NCBI RefSeq assembly: GCF_004323735.1
Contig: NZ_CP036455.1
Coordinates: 1,793,101 to 1,857,100 of the forward strand
DNA: 64,000 bases
Direction: 5' to 3'
Source of the DNA: Streptomonospora litoralis
Lineage (GTDB): Bacteria > Actinomycetota > Actinomycetes > Streptosporangiales > Streptosporangiaceae
This document shows, piece by piece, positions 35,860-44,705 of the stretch (position 1 is the first letter of the stretch; each line of letters begins with the position of its first letter). Under the pieces are notes generated by a model, which searched no databases, was not told the DNA's origin, and worked only from the letters and a program-made list of their open reading frames with translations. The position numbers and the translations under genes are program-made.

Positions 35860-37038
35860 TCAGACCTCGGGCAGCCCCGTGTAGTTCTCGGCCAGCTGCG
35901 CGGCGGCCGGCCGGCAGGCGGCGATGTGGTCCAGGTAGGACAGCTGGAGCCGGCGGTCGAACGGCGTGCCATCGGGATCGATGTGCAGCAGCGAGGTCAT
36001 CCAGTAGGAGAAGTGCTCGGCCCGCCACACCCGGCGCAGCGCGGTGTCGGAGTAGGTGTCCAGGGCGGCGGTGGCTCCGCTCTCCTGCCAGGCGCGCAGG
36101 CCCTCGGCCAGCAGCATGACGTCGCGCATCGCCAGGTTCAGCCCCTTGGCGCCGGTGGGCGGCACGATGTGCGCCGCGTCGCCGGCCAGGAACAGCCGGC
36201 CGTGGCGCATCGGCTCGGCGACGAAGCTGCGCATCGGGGTGAGGCTCTTGTCGGTGATCGGGCCGGTCTCCAGCTTCCAGCCGCCTTCGCGCAGCTCGAA
36301 GCGGGTCGCCAGCTCCGACCAGATGCGGTCGTCGGACCAGTCGGCGGGGTCGGTGTCGGCGGGCACCTGCAGATAGAGGCGGCTGACCGACTCCGAGCGC
36401 ATGCTGTGCAGGGCGAAACCGCGCTCGTGGCGGGCGTAGATCAGCTCGTCGCAGGAGGGCGGCACGTCGGCCAGAATGCCCAACCAGCCGAAGGGATAGG
36501 TCTTGTCATAGGTCCGCACGACCTCCTCGGGCAGGCTGGTGCGCCCGATGCCGTGGAAGCCGTCGCAGGCCACCACGTAGTCGCACTCCAGTACCTCGTC
36601 GACGCCCTCGGCGGTGGTGAACCGGACGCGCGGCCGCTCGGTCTCGATGTCCTCGATCGCCGTCGCCTCGGCCTCGAAGAAGATCCGCCCGCCGTCGGCG
36701 ACGCGTCGGGCGATCAGGTCCTTGACGATCTCGGTCTGCGCCCAGATCATCACGTGGCGTCCGGTCAGCTCGGGAAAGTCGATGCGGTGGCCGCGCCCGT
36801 CGAAGCGCAGTTCGATGCCGTCGTGGCGGAAGCCCTCGCGCTCCATGCGCTCGCCCAGCCCCGACTCGCGCAGCGCCTCGGCGACGCCGTGTTCGACGAC
36901 GCCCGCCCGCTGGCGGCGCTCGCAGTACGCGCGGTCGCGGCGCTCCAGCACCACCGACTCCACGCCGTGCTGGTGGAGCAGATGCGACAGGAACAGTCCG
37001 GCGGGTCCGGCTCCGATGATTCCGACTGTGGTGCGCAT
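35860..37038 (-). CDS. pobA: 4-hydroxybenzoate 3-monooxygenase
   Basis: A 392-residue class A flavoprotein hydroxylase forming protocatechuate from 4-hydroxybenzoate with NAD(P)H and O2. FAD-binding GxGxxG is VGIIGAGPAGLFLSHLL (residues 5-21). The second FAD/NADPH motif is CDYVVACDGFHG and the ribityl-binding GD motif is RLFLAGDAAHIVPPTGAKGLNLA. QRAGVVEHG and the substrate-region PFGWLGILADVPP are typical of PobA. It is the last gene of the pca block but is separated from pcaC by 443 bp containing repeats, so it may have its own promoter. Confidence 0.95.
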   Translation of the reverse strand: MRTTVGIIGAGPAGLFLSHLLHQHGVESVVLERRDRAYCERRQRAGVVEHGVAEALRESGLGERMEREGFRHDGIELRFDGRGHRIDFPELTGRHVMIWAQTEIVKDLIARRVADGGRIFFEAEATAIEDIETERPRVRFTTAEGVDEVLECDYVVACDGFHGIGRTSLPEEVVRTYDKTYPFGWLGILADVPPSCDELIYARHERGFALHSMRSESVSRLYLQVPADTDPADWSDDRIWSELATRFELREGGWKLETGPITDKSLTPMRSFVAEPMRHGRLFLAGDAAHIVPPTGAKGLNLAMRDVMLLAEGLRAWQESGATAALDTYSDTALRRVWRAEHFSYWMTSLLHIDPDGTPFDRRLQLSYLDHIAACRPAAAQLAENYTGLPEV

Positions 37039-37240
37039 GATCGGGTCCGCGGCGCCGCGGCGTTCCCGGCCCGGCGGACGGGGGCGCTGCGCCGCTTGCC
37101 TCCCTTCAGGAGAAAGCTGCTGGTAGGGCTGTGCTCAGGGCCGGAGGCCGGTGTGGCGCCGGCTCTGGCCGGACGGGGCCGTGAAGCCGCCCCGCCTCGA
37201 CAGGATCGATCCGGATCGGCTCGGCGCCGCCTGGGGTCCG

Positions 37241-37310
37241 TTGTGCCGTCTTGACACCGGGCGGGTGGCGGGTGTCCTCGACCGAAAAGCAGCGGCGACG
37301 GCGGGTGGTC
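37241..37310 (+). repeat. Diverged copy of the 294-422 repeat
   Basis: TTGTGCCGTCTTG, GGTGGCGGGTGTCCT and GAAAAGCAGCGGCGACGGCGG align in order with the repeat beginning at 294 (TTGTGCGGCCTTG...GGGTGGCCT...GAAAGCGGAGGCGAGGGCGG). The similarity is imperfect but colinear. Confidence 0.5.
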
Positions 37311-37384
37311 CCTCGCGCCAACGCCGACGCCATCCCGCTCCTTGGGGCGGGGCGGCGCGCGGCGGCCCGGCCCGCCCCGTCCGT

Positions 37385-37445
37385 ATCCAATGCGCGGAGA
37401 TCACCACGTCGAAGGCGAATTCTTGGTTGTTTCCGCGCATTGGAT
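37385..37445. repeat. Palindrome with ATCCAATGCGCGGA arms
   Basis: Perfect 14-bp arms ATCCAATGCGCGGA (37385-37398) and TCCGCGCATTGGAT (37432-37445) around a 33-bp AT-richer centre. The 13-base core ATCCAATGCGCGG also occurs at 453-465, again shortly after a copy of the other repeat. Confidence 0.75.
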
Positions 37446-37481
37446 GACGCGAATCCATCGACGCCACACTCAACGAAGTAC

Positions 37482-37898
37482 CTAGCGTCCGGCCTCGGCG
37501 TCGACCTCGTCCAGCACCCGCTGGGCGATGCCGAAGGCCTTGTTGGCGGAGGGGACCCCGCAGTAGATCGCCGCCTGCAGGAACACCTCGGCGATCTCGT
37601 CGCGGTCGAGCCCGTTGCGCTGCGCGGCGCGCACGTGCATGCCCAGTTCGTCCCAGTGGCCCTGGGCCGTCAGCGCGGTCAGCACCATGCAGCTGCGCGT
37701 ACGGCGGTCGAGGCCCCCGCGCGTCCAGACCTCGCCCCAGGCGTAGCGGGTGATCAGGTCCTGGAAGGGTTCGGTGAACGCGGTCTTGGCGGCCTCGGCG
37801 CGGTCGACGTGGGCGTCGCCCAGAACCTCGCGCCGCACCGCCATTCCGGCGTCCCGGCGTGCGTCGTCGTCGCCCGCGGGCGTCTCGTTCGTAGTCAT
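37482..37898 (-). CDS. pcaC: 4-carboxymuconolactone decarboxylase
   Basis: A 138-residue AhpD-like protein that decarboxylates gamma-carboxymuconolactone to beta-ketoadipate enol-lactone. MAVRREVLGDAHVDRAEAAK, RYAWGEVWTRGGLDRRTRSC and GLDRDEIAEVFLQAAIYCGV are the family's three blocks. ATG 37898 overlaps the pcaD stop by four bases. In many actinobacteria PcaD and PcaC are one PcaL fusion; here they are separate and in different frames. Confidence 0.93.
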   Translation of the reverse strand: MTTNETPAGDDDARRDAGMAVRREVLGDAHVDRAEAAKTAFTEPFQDLITRYAWGEVWTRGGLDRRTRSCMVLTALTAQGHWDELGMHVRAAQRNGLDRDEIAEVFLQAAIYCGVPSANKAFGIAQRVLDEVDAEAGR

Positions 37899-38713
37899 CT
37901 GCTCTCTTTCGATGCGGGCCGGGCGCCGCCGGTCGGGGCGGCGCCGCCGAAGTGCGTCCGCAGCAGGCCGTCGACCTCCTCGGCCCGCTCCCAGCTGGCC
38001 AGGTGCGCCCCGCCGTCCAATACGTGCAGGCGGGCGTCGGGCACCGCGGCCGCGATCCGCTCGGCGTCCGCGGGCGGGGTGGCGGGGTCCTCGCCGCCGG
38101 CGACGACCAGAGTCGGGGCGGTGATCCGCGCGAGATCGGGGCGCAGGTCCATGTGTTCGATGGCGGTGCAGCAGCCGGCGTAGCCCTCGGCGGAGACGCC
38201 GGCGACCATCCGGCGCATCATCGCGACGACCTCGGGCTCGCGTTCGGCGTAGCCGGGAGTGAACCAGCGCTCCACCACGCCGTCGGCGACGGCGCCGACA
38301 CCCTGCTCGCGCACCGTCTGCGCGCGCTGCCGCCATGCCTCGGGCGGCATCTTGGGAGCCGTGCACAGCAGCGCCAGCCGGTCGATGCGCTCGGGGGCGT
38401 GCGCGGCCAGCCACATGCCCGTCATCCCGCCCAGGGACAGTCCGGCGAAGTGGGCGCGCTCGGCGCCGAGGCGGTCCAGCAGCCGCAGCACGTCGCCGCC
38501 CAGGTCGGCCAGGCTGTAGGGGCCGGGGGGTACGGGCGAGCGGCCGTGGCCGCGGATGTCGTAGCGCACGATGCGGAAGCGGTCGGACAGCGCTTCGACC
38601 TGCGGCCGCCACATCTCAAGAGTGCTGCCCAGCGACCCCGACAGCACCAGCAACGGCGCCTGTGGCGGCCCCTCGGCGACGTGGTGCACCTCGACGCTCA
38701 ACGTCTCCTCCAT
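37895..38713 (-). CDS. pcaD: 3-oxoadipate enol-lactonase
   Basis: A 272-residue alpha/beta hydrolase that opens beta-ketoadipate enol-lactone. The nucleophile is S93 in FAGLSLGGMTG; the acid lies in VVAGGEDPATP and the histidine in LDGGAHLASWE. YDIRGHGRSPVPPGPYSLADL is typical of the family. ATG 38713 is used. A TTG at 38701 has a perfect GGAGG five bases upstream (formed by the codons of the ATG start) and would shorten the protein by four residues. Its 3' end overlaps pcaC by four bases. Confidence 0.93.
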   Translation of the reverse strand: MEETLSVEVHHVAEGPPQAPLLVLSGSLGSTLEMWRPQVEALSDRFRIVRYDIRGHGRSPVPPGPYSLADLGGDVLRLLDRLGAERAHFAGLSLGGMTGMWLAAHAPERIDRLALLCTAPKMPPEAWRQRAQTVREQGVGAVADGVVERWFTPGYAEREPEVVAMMRRMVAGVSAEGYAGCCTAIEHMDLRPDLARITAPTLVVAGGEDPATPPADAERIAAAVPDARLHVLDGGAHLASWERAEEVDGLLRTHFGGAAPTGGARPASKESR

Positions 38714-38795
38714 CCTCTCTGCGCGGTCGCGGCCGCCCGGCACCGCGGCCGGGCCGGCGGCGTCGGCCTTCCGGGCGACGGGGGCGCGGCCGGTG

Positions 38796-40220
38796 TCACC
38801 GCCGCTCCCCGGTGCTCGGCCCGGTGCCGCCGGGTTCGGGTCGCGGACGCCGGGTGCGGGCCGCCAGCGCGCGGTCCACCAGCACCCCGGTGGAGCCCAG
38901 GTAGCCCGCCGGGTCCAGGAGTTCGTCGATCCGGGCGCGGCTGCGGCGCCCGGCCAGGTGCTCGGCGAGCACCTCGCCCAGCGCGCGGCCGCTGTCGGCC
39001 GCCTCCGCGCAGGCGTCGCGCACCCGCTCGTGCGCCTGGGAGCGCCCCAGCTCGCCGGCGAGGTCGGTGGTGACGCGTTCGGCCATGGGGAATCCGCCGG
39101 AGGCCGCCAGATTGGCGCGCATGGCCTCCGGCCGCACCTCCAGCCGCTCCAGCGAGGTGCACAGCCACGCCGCGGCCGATCCCGCGGCGTCGAGCAGCCG
39201 CGTCAGCGCCGGCCACTCGGCGTGCCAGGGGCCCGCCGCCCGCTGGTGCTGCTGGGCCTGGGCGGCGAACAGCGTCGAGACCAGTCCCGGCGCCTGCTCG
39301 GCGCAGGCGACGGCGGAGACGGCGGCGATCGGGTTGCGCTTGTGCGGCAGCGTCGAGGAGCCGCCGACGCCGGCTCCGCCGGCTTCCACGACCTCGCCCA
39401 CCTCGGTCTGGGCCAGCAGCACGATGTCGCCGGCGGTCTTGCCCACCGCGCCGCACACCCGGCCAAGGCCCCCGGCGATGTCGGCGATCCGGCCGCGTTC
39501 GGTGTGCCAGGGCAGGGCGGGCTCGGCCAGTCCGGCCTCCTCCGCGAACGCCGCGACCACCGCCGGGCCGTGCTCACCCAGCGAGGCGAGCGTGCCCGCC
39601 GCGCCGCCCAGCTGTGCGGCCGCCCGCTGCGTGAGCACCTCGGTCAGCCGGTGCGCCGCGGTGTCCAGCCCCTCCAGCCAGCCGGCCGCCGCGGCTCCGA
39701 AGGTGGTCGGCAGCGCCTGCTGGAGGAGGGTGCGGCCCGCCATCACGGTGTCGCGGTGCCCGGCGGCCAGTTCCGCCAGGAGTTCCGCGGCGCCGTCGGT
39801 GTGCTCGGCGACCGCGCCGCCCGCTCGGCGGGCGACCAGCATGGCGGCGGTGTCCATGATGTCCTGGCTGGTGGCGCCGTGGTGGATGTGGCGGGCCGCG
39901 TCGCCGCCGACGCGGCGGGTCAGTTCGGCCACCAGCGGCACGACAGGATTGCCCGCCCCGGCCGCGGCCGCCCCCAGGGCGTCGGCGTCGAAGGCCTCGG
40001 GTACGCAGGCGGCGGTGATCGCGGCCGCGTGCTCCGCCGGGACCAGACCGACGCGCGCGTGGGCGCGCGCCAGCGCGGCCTCCGCGTCCAGCAGCGCCCG
40101 CAGCCACGCGCGGTCGTCCGTCTCGGCCGCGATACCGCCGCGGCCGAAGATGCCGCCGTACAGGCCGCCCGCCGCACCGCTGTCCTCGTTCACGGCTCCT
40201 CGCTCGTTCTCGTCGCGCAT
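38796..40220 (-). CDS. pcaB: 3-carboxy-cis,cis-muconate cycloisomerase
   Basis: A 474-residue member of the fumarase/aspartase superfamily that lactonises 3-carboxymuconate to gamma-carboxymuconolactone. The signature loop is GVGGSSTLPHKRNPIAA, and HIHHGATSQDIMDTA contains the conserved catalytic-region His. QAQQHQRAAGPWHAEWPAL is characteristic of PcaB. The start is uncertain: ATG 40220 lacks a good ribosome binding site, and GTG 40193 has AGGAG but only two bases away. It lies between pcaG and pcaD. Confidence 0.94.
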   Translation of the reverse strand: MRDENERGAVNEDSGAAGGLYGGIFGRGGIAAETDDRAWLRALLDAEAALARAHARVGLVPAEHAAAITAACVPEAFDADALGAAAAGAGNPVVPLVAELTRRVGGDAARHIHHGATSQDIMDTAAMLVARRAGGAVAEHTDGAAELLAELAAGHRDTVMAGRTLLQQALPTTFGAAAAGWLEGLDTAAHRLTEVLTQRAAAQLGGAAGTLASLGEHGPAVVAAFAEEAGLAEPALPWHTERGRIADIAGGLGRVCGAVGKTAGDIVLLAQTEVGEVVEAGGAGVGGSSTLPHKRNPIAAVSAVACAEQAPGLVSTLFAAQAQQHQRAAGPWHAEWPALTRLLDAAGSAAAWLCTSLERLEVRPEAMRANLAASGGFPMAERVTTDLAGELGRSQAHERVRDACAEAADSGRALGEVLAEHLAGRRSRARIDELLDPAGYLGSTGVLVDRALAARTRRPRPEPGGTGPSTGERR

Positions 40221-40280
40221 CCGGCCCGGCAGGAGTACCGGCCGGGCCCCGCCACCGGTGCCGCCGTCGGCCGCACCGGC

Positions 40281-40847
40281 TCAGATGTCGAAGAAGACGG
40301 TCTCATCCTCGCCCTGCAGCCGGATGTCGAAGCGGTAGCCGTCCTCGGCGGGTCGCGCGATCAGCGTGGCGCGCTCCGGCTCGGGGACCGCCGACAGCAC
40401 CGGGTCGGCGGCGTTGGCCTCCGCCTCATCCGGGAAGTAGATGCGGGTGACCGTGCGGTTGAGCATTCCGCGGGCGAAGACCGAGACGTCGATGTGCGGC
40501 GCCTGCATCGCGCCGCCCGTTCCCGGGACCCCTCCAGGCTTGAGCGTGTAGACGCCGAATCCGCCCCGCTCGTCGGTGGCGCTGCGGCCGAAGCCGCGGA
40601 AGGCGGGCCAGGCCCGGGCGCCGCGGGCGTCGTCGGGGTGGTCGAAGCGGCCCTCGGGGTCGGCCTGCCAGGTCTCGATCAGCCCGTCGGTGATGGGCGC
40701 CTGCGCCCCGTCGTAGAGGGTGCCGCGAATCCAGAAGCCCCCCTCGGTGCCCTCGGCCAGGGCGAAGGGGCCGTCCGGCCAGGGCAGCCCGATGTGCAGG
40801 TAGGGGCCGACGGTCTGGGAAGGCGTCGTCGCGCCGGGTGCGTTCAT
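40281..40847 (-). CDS. pcaG: Protocatechuate 3,4-dioxygenase alpha subunit
   Basis: A 188-residue intradiol dioxygenase subunit. SQTVGPYLHIGLPW at the N-terminus, DGLIETWQADPEGRFDHP and APHIDVSVFARGMLNRTVTRIYF are PcaG signatures. The alpha subunit lacks the Fe-binding tyrosines and one histidine, as expected. Its ATG shares the A of the pcaH TGA stop, so the subunits are translationally coupled. Confidence 0.95.
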   Translation of the reverse strand: MNAPGATTPSQTVGPYLHIGLPWPDGPFALAEGTEGGFWIRGTLYDGAQAPITDGLIETWQADPEGRFDHPDDARGARAWPAFRGFGRSATDERGGFGVYTLKPGGVPGTGGAMQAPHIDVSVFARGMLNRTVTRIYFPDEAEANAADPVLSAVPEPERATLIARPAEDGYRFDIRLQGEDETVFFDI

Positions 40848-41590
40848 CACTCGTCGTCCACTTCCGACTCGAAGACGGTGGACTCGCGCCCGCGCAGCAC
40901 GATGTCCCACTCGTAGGCCAGCGCCCACTCGGGCTCGGTGGCCGCGTAGTCGAATCGCGCCAGCAGGCGCTCCCGGGCCTTCTCGTCCGGGATCGAGTTC
41001 CACATGGGGTCCTGGAAGAACAGCGGGTCTCCCGGGAAGTACATCTGGGTGACCAGGCGCTGGGTGAACGCGCGGCCGAACAGGGAGAAGTGGATGTGGG
41101 CCGGGCGCCAGGCGTTGTCGTGGTTCTTCCACGGGTAGGCGCCGGGCCGGATGGTGGTGAACCGGTAGCGGCCCTGCTCGTCGGTGAGCGTGCGCCCCAC
41201 GCCGGTGAAGTTGGGGTCCAGGGGGCAGGGCCAGTTGTCGCCGGTGTGGCGGTAGCGCCCGCCGGCGTTGGCCTGCCAGATCTCGATCAGCGTGCGGGGG
41301 ATCGGACTGCCGTCGCCGTCGCGGACCTGGCCGTGCACGATGATGCGCTGCCCCTGCGGCTCGCCCTCGTGCTGGCGGGTGAGGTCGTTGTCGGTCTCGC
41401 CGATGCGGCCTTCGCCCAGCAGCGGTCCCGTGACCTCGGTCAGCAGGTGCGGGAGCAGGTGCAGCGGCCGCTTGGGGTGGCGCAGCGCGGTGCTGCGGTA
41501 TCCGGGGTAGTCCATCGGCGGATGGGCCCCGGTGTCGCGCAGGTACCCCGCCGCGAGCGGGACCGCGCCGGTGTCCGGGTCGGTGCTCAT
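40847..41590 (-). CDS. pcaH: Protocatechuate 3,4-dioxygenase beta subunit
   Basis: A 247-residue catalytic subunit that cleaves protocatechuate between its hydroxyls, giving 3-carboxy-cis,cis-muconate. The four Fe(III) ligands are present: Y113 (GGRYRHTGD), Y152 (PGAYPWKNH), H165 and H167 (RPAHIHFSLFG). RPLHLLPHLLTEVTGP is the PcaH N-terminal block. ATG 41590 follows GAGGAG. Confidence 0.96.
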   Translation of the reverse strand: MSTDPDTGAVPLAAGYLRDTGAHPPMDYPGYRSTALRHPKRPLHLLPHLLTEVTGPLLGEGRIGETDNDLTRQHEGEPQGQRIIVHGQVRDGDGSPIPRTLIEIWQANAGGRYRHTGDNWPCPLDPNFTGVGRTLTDEQGRYRFTTIRPGAYPWKNHDNAWRPAHIHFSLFGRAFTQRLVTQMYFPGDPLFFQDPMWNSIPDEKARERLLARFDYAATEPEWALAYEWDIVLRGRESTVFESEVDDE

Positions 41591-41672
41591 GGCTCCTCTG
41601 CCTCCTCCCTGTCGCTTATCGCGTGTGCATGTATGCAGGTGTGTACTCGGCCGCAGGCCCTGCTGCGCGCCC

Positions 41673-42848
41673 TCAGGCGTGCAGCACGACGGCGAGGCCC
41701 TGGCCCACGCCGATGCAGATCGCGGCCAGGCCCCAGCCGCCGCCGCGGCGGCGGAGCTCGTGGGCGAGCGAGCCCAGGATGCGCGCCCCGGAGGCGCCCA
41801 GCGGGTGGCCGATGGCGATCGCGCCGCCGTTGGGGTTGACGATCTCGGGGTCCAGCGCGGGCCACAGCCGCAAGCAGGCCAGCGACTGGGCGGCGAAGGC
41901 CTCGTTCAGCTCGACGGCCGTCAGGTCCTCCCAGCCGATGCCCGCCCGGGCCAGCGCGGTCTCGGCGGCCTCGACCGGGCCGATGCCGAAGCGGTGCGGC
42001 TCGACAGCGGCGACCCCCCGGCTGACGATGCGTGCCAGCGGGGTGGCGCCGGTGGCCGACGCGGCCGCCTCGTCGCCGATCAGCAGGGCCGCGGCACCGT
42101 CGTTGAGCGGGGAGGAGTTGCCGGCCGTGACCGAGCCCTCGGGGCGGAAGGCCGGCTTCAGCCCGGCGAGCTTCTCGGGGGAGGTCTCGCGGATGCTCTC
42201 GTCGCGCGCCAGTTCCACGCCCGGTACCGGCACGGTCTCCGCGTCGTAGACGCCCTTCTCCCAGGCCGCGGCAGCCTTGGTGTGGCTGCGCAGCGCGAAG
42301 GCGTCCTGCTCGGAGCGCTCGATGCCGTACAGCTCGGCGATCTGCTCGGTGCACTCGCCCAGCGACACCGTCCACTCCTGGGGCATGGCCGGGTTCACCA
42401 TGCGCCAGCCCAGCGTGGTGGAGTGCAGCGTCTCGTGCCCGGCGGGAAAGCCCTTGGCGGGTTTGGGCAGCACCCAGGGCGCGCGGCTCATCGACTCCAC
42501 ACCGCCGGCGAGGACCAGCGACGCATCGCCCACGGCGACCGCGCGGTTGGCGGCGATGACCGCCTCCAGGCCCGAGCCGCACAGCCGGTTCAGCGTGGCG
42601 CCGGGCACCGAGGTCGGCAGGCCGGCCAGCAGGGCCGCCATGCGGGCGACGTTGCGGTTGTCCTCACCGGCGCCGTTGGCGTCGCCGAAGTAGACGTCGT
42701 CGACGGCGGCCGGGTCGAGTCCGCTCGTGCGCTCGACGAGGCCGCGCACGGCGTGGGCGGCCAGGTCGTCGGGGCGCACCCCGGCGAGCGCGCCCCCGTG
42801 CTTGCCGAAGGGGGTGCGCACCGCGTCCAGGACGTATACGTCGTTCAT
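41673..42848 (-). CDS. pcaF: Beta-ketoadipyl-CoA thiolase
   Basis: A 391-residue thiolase that splits 3-oxoadipyl-CoA into succinyl-CoA and acetyl-CoA. Catalytic residues C90 (LNRLCGSGLEAV), H348 (AIGHPLGASGAR) and C378 (AICIGVGQG) match the thiolase numbering almost exactly. MNDVYVLDAVRTPFGKHGGAL and DVYFGDANGAGEDNRNVARM favour the PcaF subgroup. It is placed between the CoA-transferase and dioxygenase genes of the same pathway. Confidence 0.94.
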   Translation of the reverse strand: MNDVYVLDAVRTPFGKHGGALAGVRPDDLAAHAVRGLVERTSGLDPAAVDDVYFGDANGAGEDNRNVARMAALLAGLPTSVPGATLNRLCGSGLEAVIAANRAVAVGDASLVLAGGVESMSRAPWVLPKPAKGFPAGHETLHSTTLGWRMVNPAMPQEWTVSLGECTEQIAELYGIERSEQDAFALRSHTKAAAAWEKGVYDAETVPVPGVELARDESIRETSPEKLAGLKPAFRPEGSVTAGNSSPLNDGAAALLIGDEAAASATGATPLARIVSRGVAAVEPHRFGIGPVEAAETALARAGIGWEDLTAVELNEAFAAQSLACLRLWPALDPEIVNPNGGAIAIGHPLGASGARILGSLAHELRRRGGGWGLAAICIGVGQGLAVVLHA

Positions 42849-43040
42849 AGCGGGCCTCTCGTCTGCTCACGGGAACGGCCGCCGGGCGGGAGCGGCCCGG
42901 CGCCGCGGCGGGCGCCGCGTGCCTGGGCCACGGCGCGGTGTCCGCCTCTTCTGCTCATTGCCTATCACCTCCGCGCCCGGCGACCGCGGCGCGGCTCCCC
43001 GGTCGTCGGGCCGGTGCCGCGACGCCGGGCGGACCCGGTG

Positions 43041-43799
43041 CTATTCCCGCCCCGACAGTGAACGCAGCACCGCGAGTTCCTCGGCGGTGGGCTCGGGCGT
43101 CGTGGCCAGGTCGGGGGAGACGGCGAGGTCCCACCCCGTTGCGGCGCGGGCGTCCTCGGCGGTGACGCCGGGGTGCAGCTGGGCGAGGGTGAGCTCGCGC
43201 GTCTGCGGGTCGGGCTTGAGCACTCCCAGGTCGGTGATGACGCGGGTGGGCCCGGCGCCCGGCAGTCCGAGGCTCTCGCGGTCGCCGGCGCCGCGGCCGT
43301 GGCCCATCGAGGTCACGAAATCGACGCGGTCCACGAAGGCGCGGGTGCTCTGGCGGACGACGACCACGACCTCGCGGCAGGAGGCGGCGATCTCGGGGGC
43401 GCCGCCCGCGCCGGGCAGACGCACCTTGGGGTCGGAGTAGTCGCCGATGACCGTGGTGTTGATGTTGGCGTAGCGGTCGATCTGGGCGGCGCCGAGGAAG
43501 CCGACGTCGATCCGCCCGGGCTGCAGCCAGTAGTTGAACACCTCGGGCACCGATACGACGGTGTCGGCGGTCTCGGCGAGCACGCCGTCGCCGATCGACA
43601 GCGGGAGTGTGCCGGGCCGGGTGCCCAGGGTGCCCGACTCGTAGATCATCCACAGGCCGGGGGCGTGGGTGCGGCACGCGAGGTTGGCCGCCGTGCTGGG
43701 CAGGCCGATGCCCACGAAGCAGGCCATCTCCGACGTCAGAGCGTGGGCGGCGGCCACCGTCATCATCTCGTCTGCGGTGTAGCCCGTGGTTGTGGTCAT
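43041..43799 (-). CDS. pcaJ: 3-oxoadipate CoA-transferase beta subunit
   Basis: A 252-residue class I CoA-transferase subunit. In this branch the catalytic Glu sits in the segment MIYESGTLGTRPGTLPLSIG. GFLGAAQIDRYANINTTVIG and HPGVTAEDARAATGWDL near the end are also typical. It follows pcaI with a one-base gap and starts at ATG 43799. Confidence 0.93.
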   Translation of the reverse strand: MTTTTGYTADEMMTVAAAHALTSEMACFVGIGLPSTAANLACRTHAPGLWMIYESGTLGTRPGTLPLSIGDGVLAETADTVVSVPEVFNYWLQPGRIDVGFLGAAQIDRYANINTTVIGDYSDPKVRLPGAGGAPEIAASCREVVVVVRQSTRAFVDRVDFVTSMGHGRGAGDRESLGLPGAGPTRVITDLGVLKPDPQTRELTLAQLHPGVTAEDARAATGWDLAVSPDLATTPEPTAEELAVLRSLSGRE

Positions 43800-43800
43800 G

Positions 43801-44625
43801 TCATCCTGCCTTTCCGGGCAGCTGTGCAGGAGCACCCACCTCGTCCTCCAGCCAGCGGGCGAACGTCTCGCGCTCGCGGCTGACGGCGTCCCAGTCCTGG
43901 TAGGCGCTGTTGTCGCGCGCGTAGTAGCCGTGGGCGTAGGAGGGGCGCGAGCCGCCGGGGGCGACGGCGACGGCGCTGAGCACGCGGGAGGGCAGGACCA
44001 CCTGGCCGGGGACCGGTTCGAGCTCGTCGACGACCTCCTCGACGGTCACCAGCGAGCGCTTGGCCGCGAGTACGGCCTCCTTCTGGATGCCGGTGATGCC
44101 CCAGAGCTGGACGTTTCCCGAGCGGTCGGCCCGTTGGGCGTGCACGATCGCGACGTCGGGGTTGAGGGCGGGGACCGCGGCCAGCCGTTCGCCGGTGAAG
44201 GGGCACTCCACGGTCTTGATCGTCTCGGTCTGGCCGACCAGGTCGGTGCCGGCGTAGCCGCGCAGCACCGCGAAGGGCAGTCCGGACGCGCCGGCGACGT
44301 AGCGGTTGGCCATGCCGGCGTGGCTGTGCTCCTCGATCTCCAGGGGGCGCGGCCAGCCGTGCTGGATCGCGTCGCGGAAGCGGTGGAGGGAGCCGACTCC
44401 GGGGTTGCCGCCCCAGGAGAAGACCAGGCGCGCGGCGCAGCCCGCGCCGATCAGCTGGTCGTAGACGATGTCGGGGGTCATCCGGACCAGGGTGAGGTCG
44501 CGCCGTTGCTGGCGGATGATCTCGTGGCCGGCGGCCACCGGGATCAAGTGGGTGAAGCCTTCCAGCGCGACCGTGTCACCGTCGCCGACGAGTTCGCGTA
44601 CACCCTCGTCCAGCGGCACGATCAT
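43801..44625 (-). CDS. pcaI: 3-oxoadipate CoA-transferase alpha subunit
   Basis: A 274-residue CoA-transferase subunit; with PcaJ it activates beta-ketoadipate using succinyl-CoA. LVGDGDTVALEGFTHLIPVAAG and RLVFSWGGNPGVGSLHRFRDA are family blocks. It is the first gene of the pca operon. ATG 44625 is used; a TTG at 44637 adds LDPL. No strong ribosome binding site precedes either. The promoter and IclR-type box are directly upstream. Confidence 0.92.
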   Translation of the reverse strand: MIVPLDEGVRELVGDGDTVALEGFTHLIPVAAGHEIIRQQRRDLTLVRMTPDIVYDQLIGAGCAARLVFSWGGNPGVGSLHRFRDAIQHGWPRPLEIEEHSHAGMANRYVAGASGLPFAVLRGYAGTDLVGQTETIKTVECPFTGERLAAVPALNPDVAIVHAQRADRSGNVQLWGITGIQKEAVLAAKRSLVTVEEVVDELEPVPGQVVLPSRVLSAVAVAPGGSRPSYAHGYYARDNSAYQDWDAVSRERETFARWLEDEVGAPAQLPGKAG

Positions 44626-44640
44626 AAGCGGGTCCAAATC

Positions 44641-44705
44641 TGTTCGTATGCCGAATGCATGTTCCTAATGCGCACATCATTGCCGACCGCCGTCCCGCGG
44701 GTCAA
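44641..44705 (-). promoter_or_regulatory. pca operon promoter with IclR-type box
   Basis: On the minus strand TTGACC (44705-44700), 18 bp, AATGAT (44681-44676). Sixteen bases further, positions 44659-44641 contain the box TGTTCGTATGCCGAATG (plus-strand reading, TTCG-TATGC-CGAA palindrome at 44643-44655). A repressor bound there would sit just past the transcription start. The remaining gap (44706-44996) contains no supported gene. Confidence 0.65.

Larger units (their letters stand above)
37039..37481. other. 443-bp gap between pobA and pcaC with repeats
   Basis: No gene is supported. The gap contains the diverged repeat at 37241-37310 and the palindrome at 37385-37445, both related to elements in the 218-1778 region. 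No TGTTCGTAT-type IclR box is visible. Confidence 0.55.

Noticed and set aside
37895-38701. TTG 38701 as the true pcaD start
   Set aside because: The GGAGG spacing is attractive, but ATG is the stronger default and the difference is only four residues. It is noted as an alternative in the gene entry.
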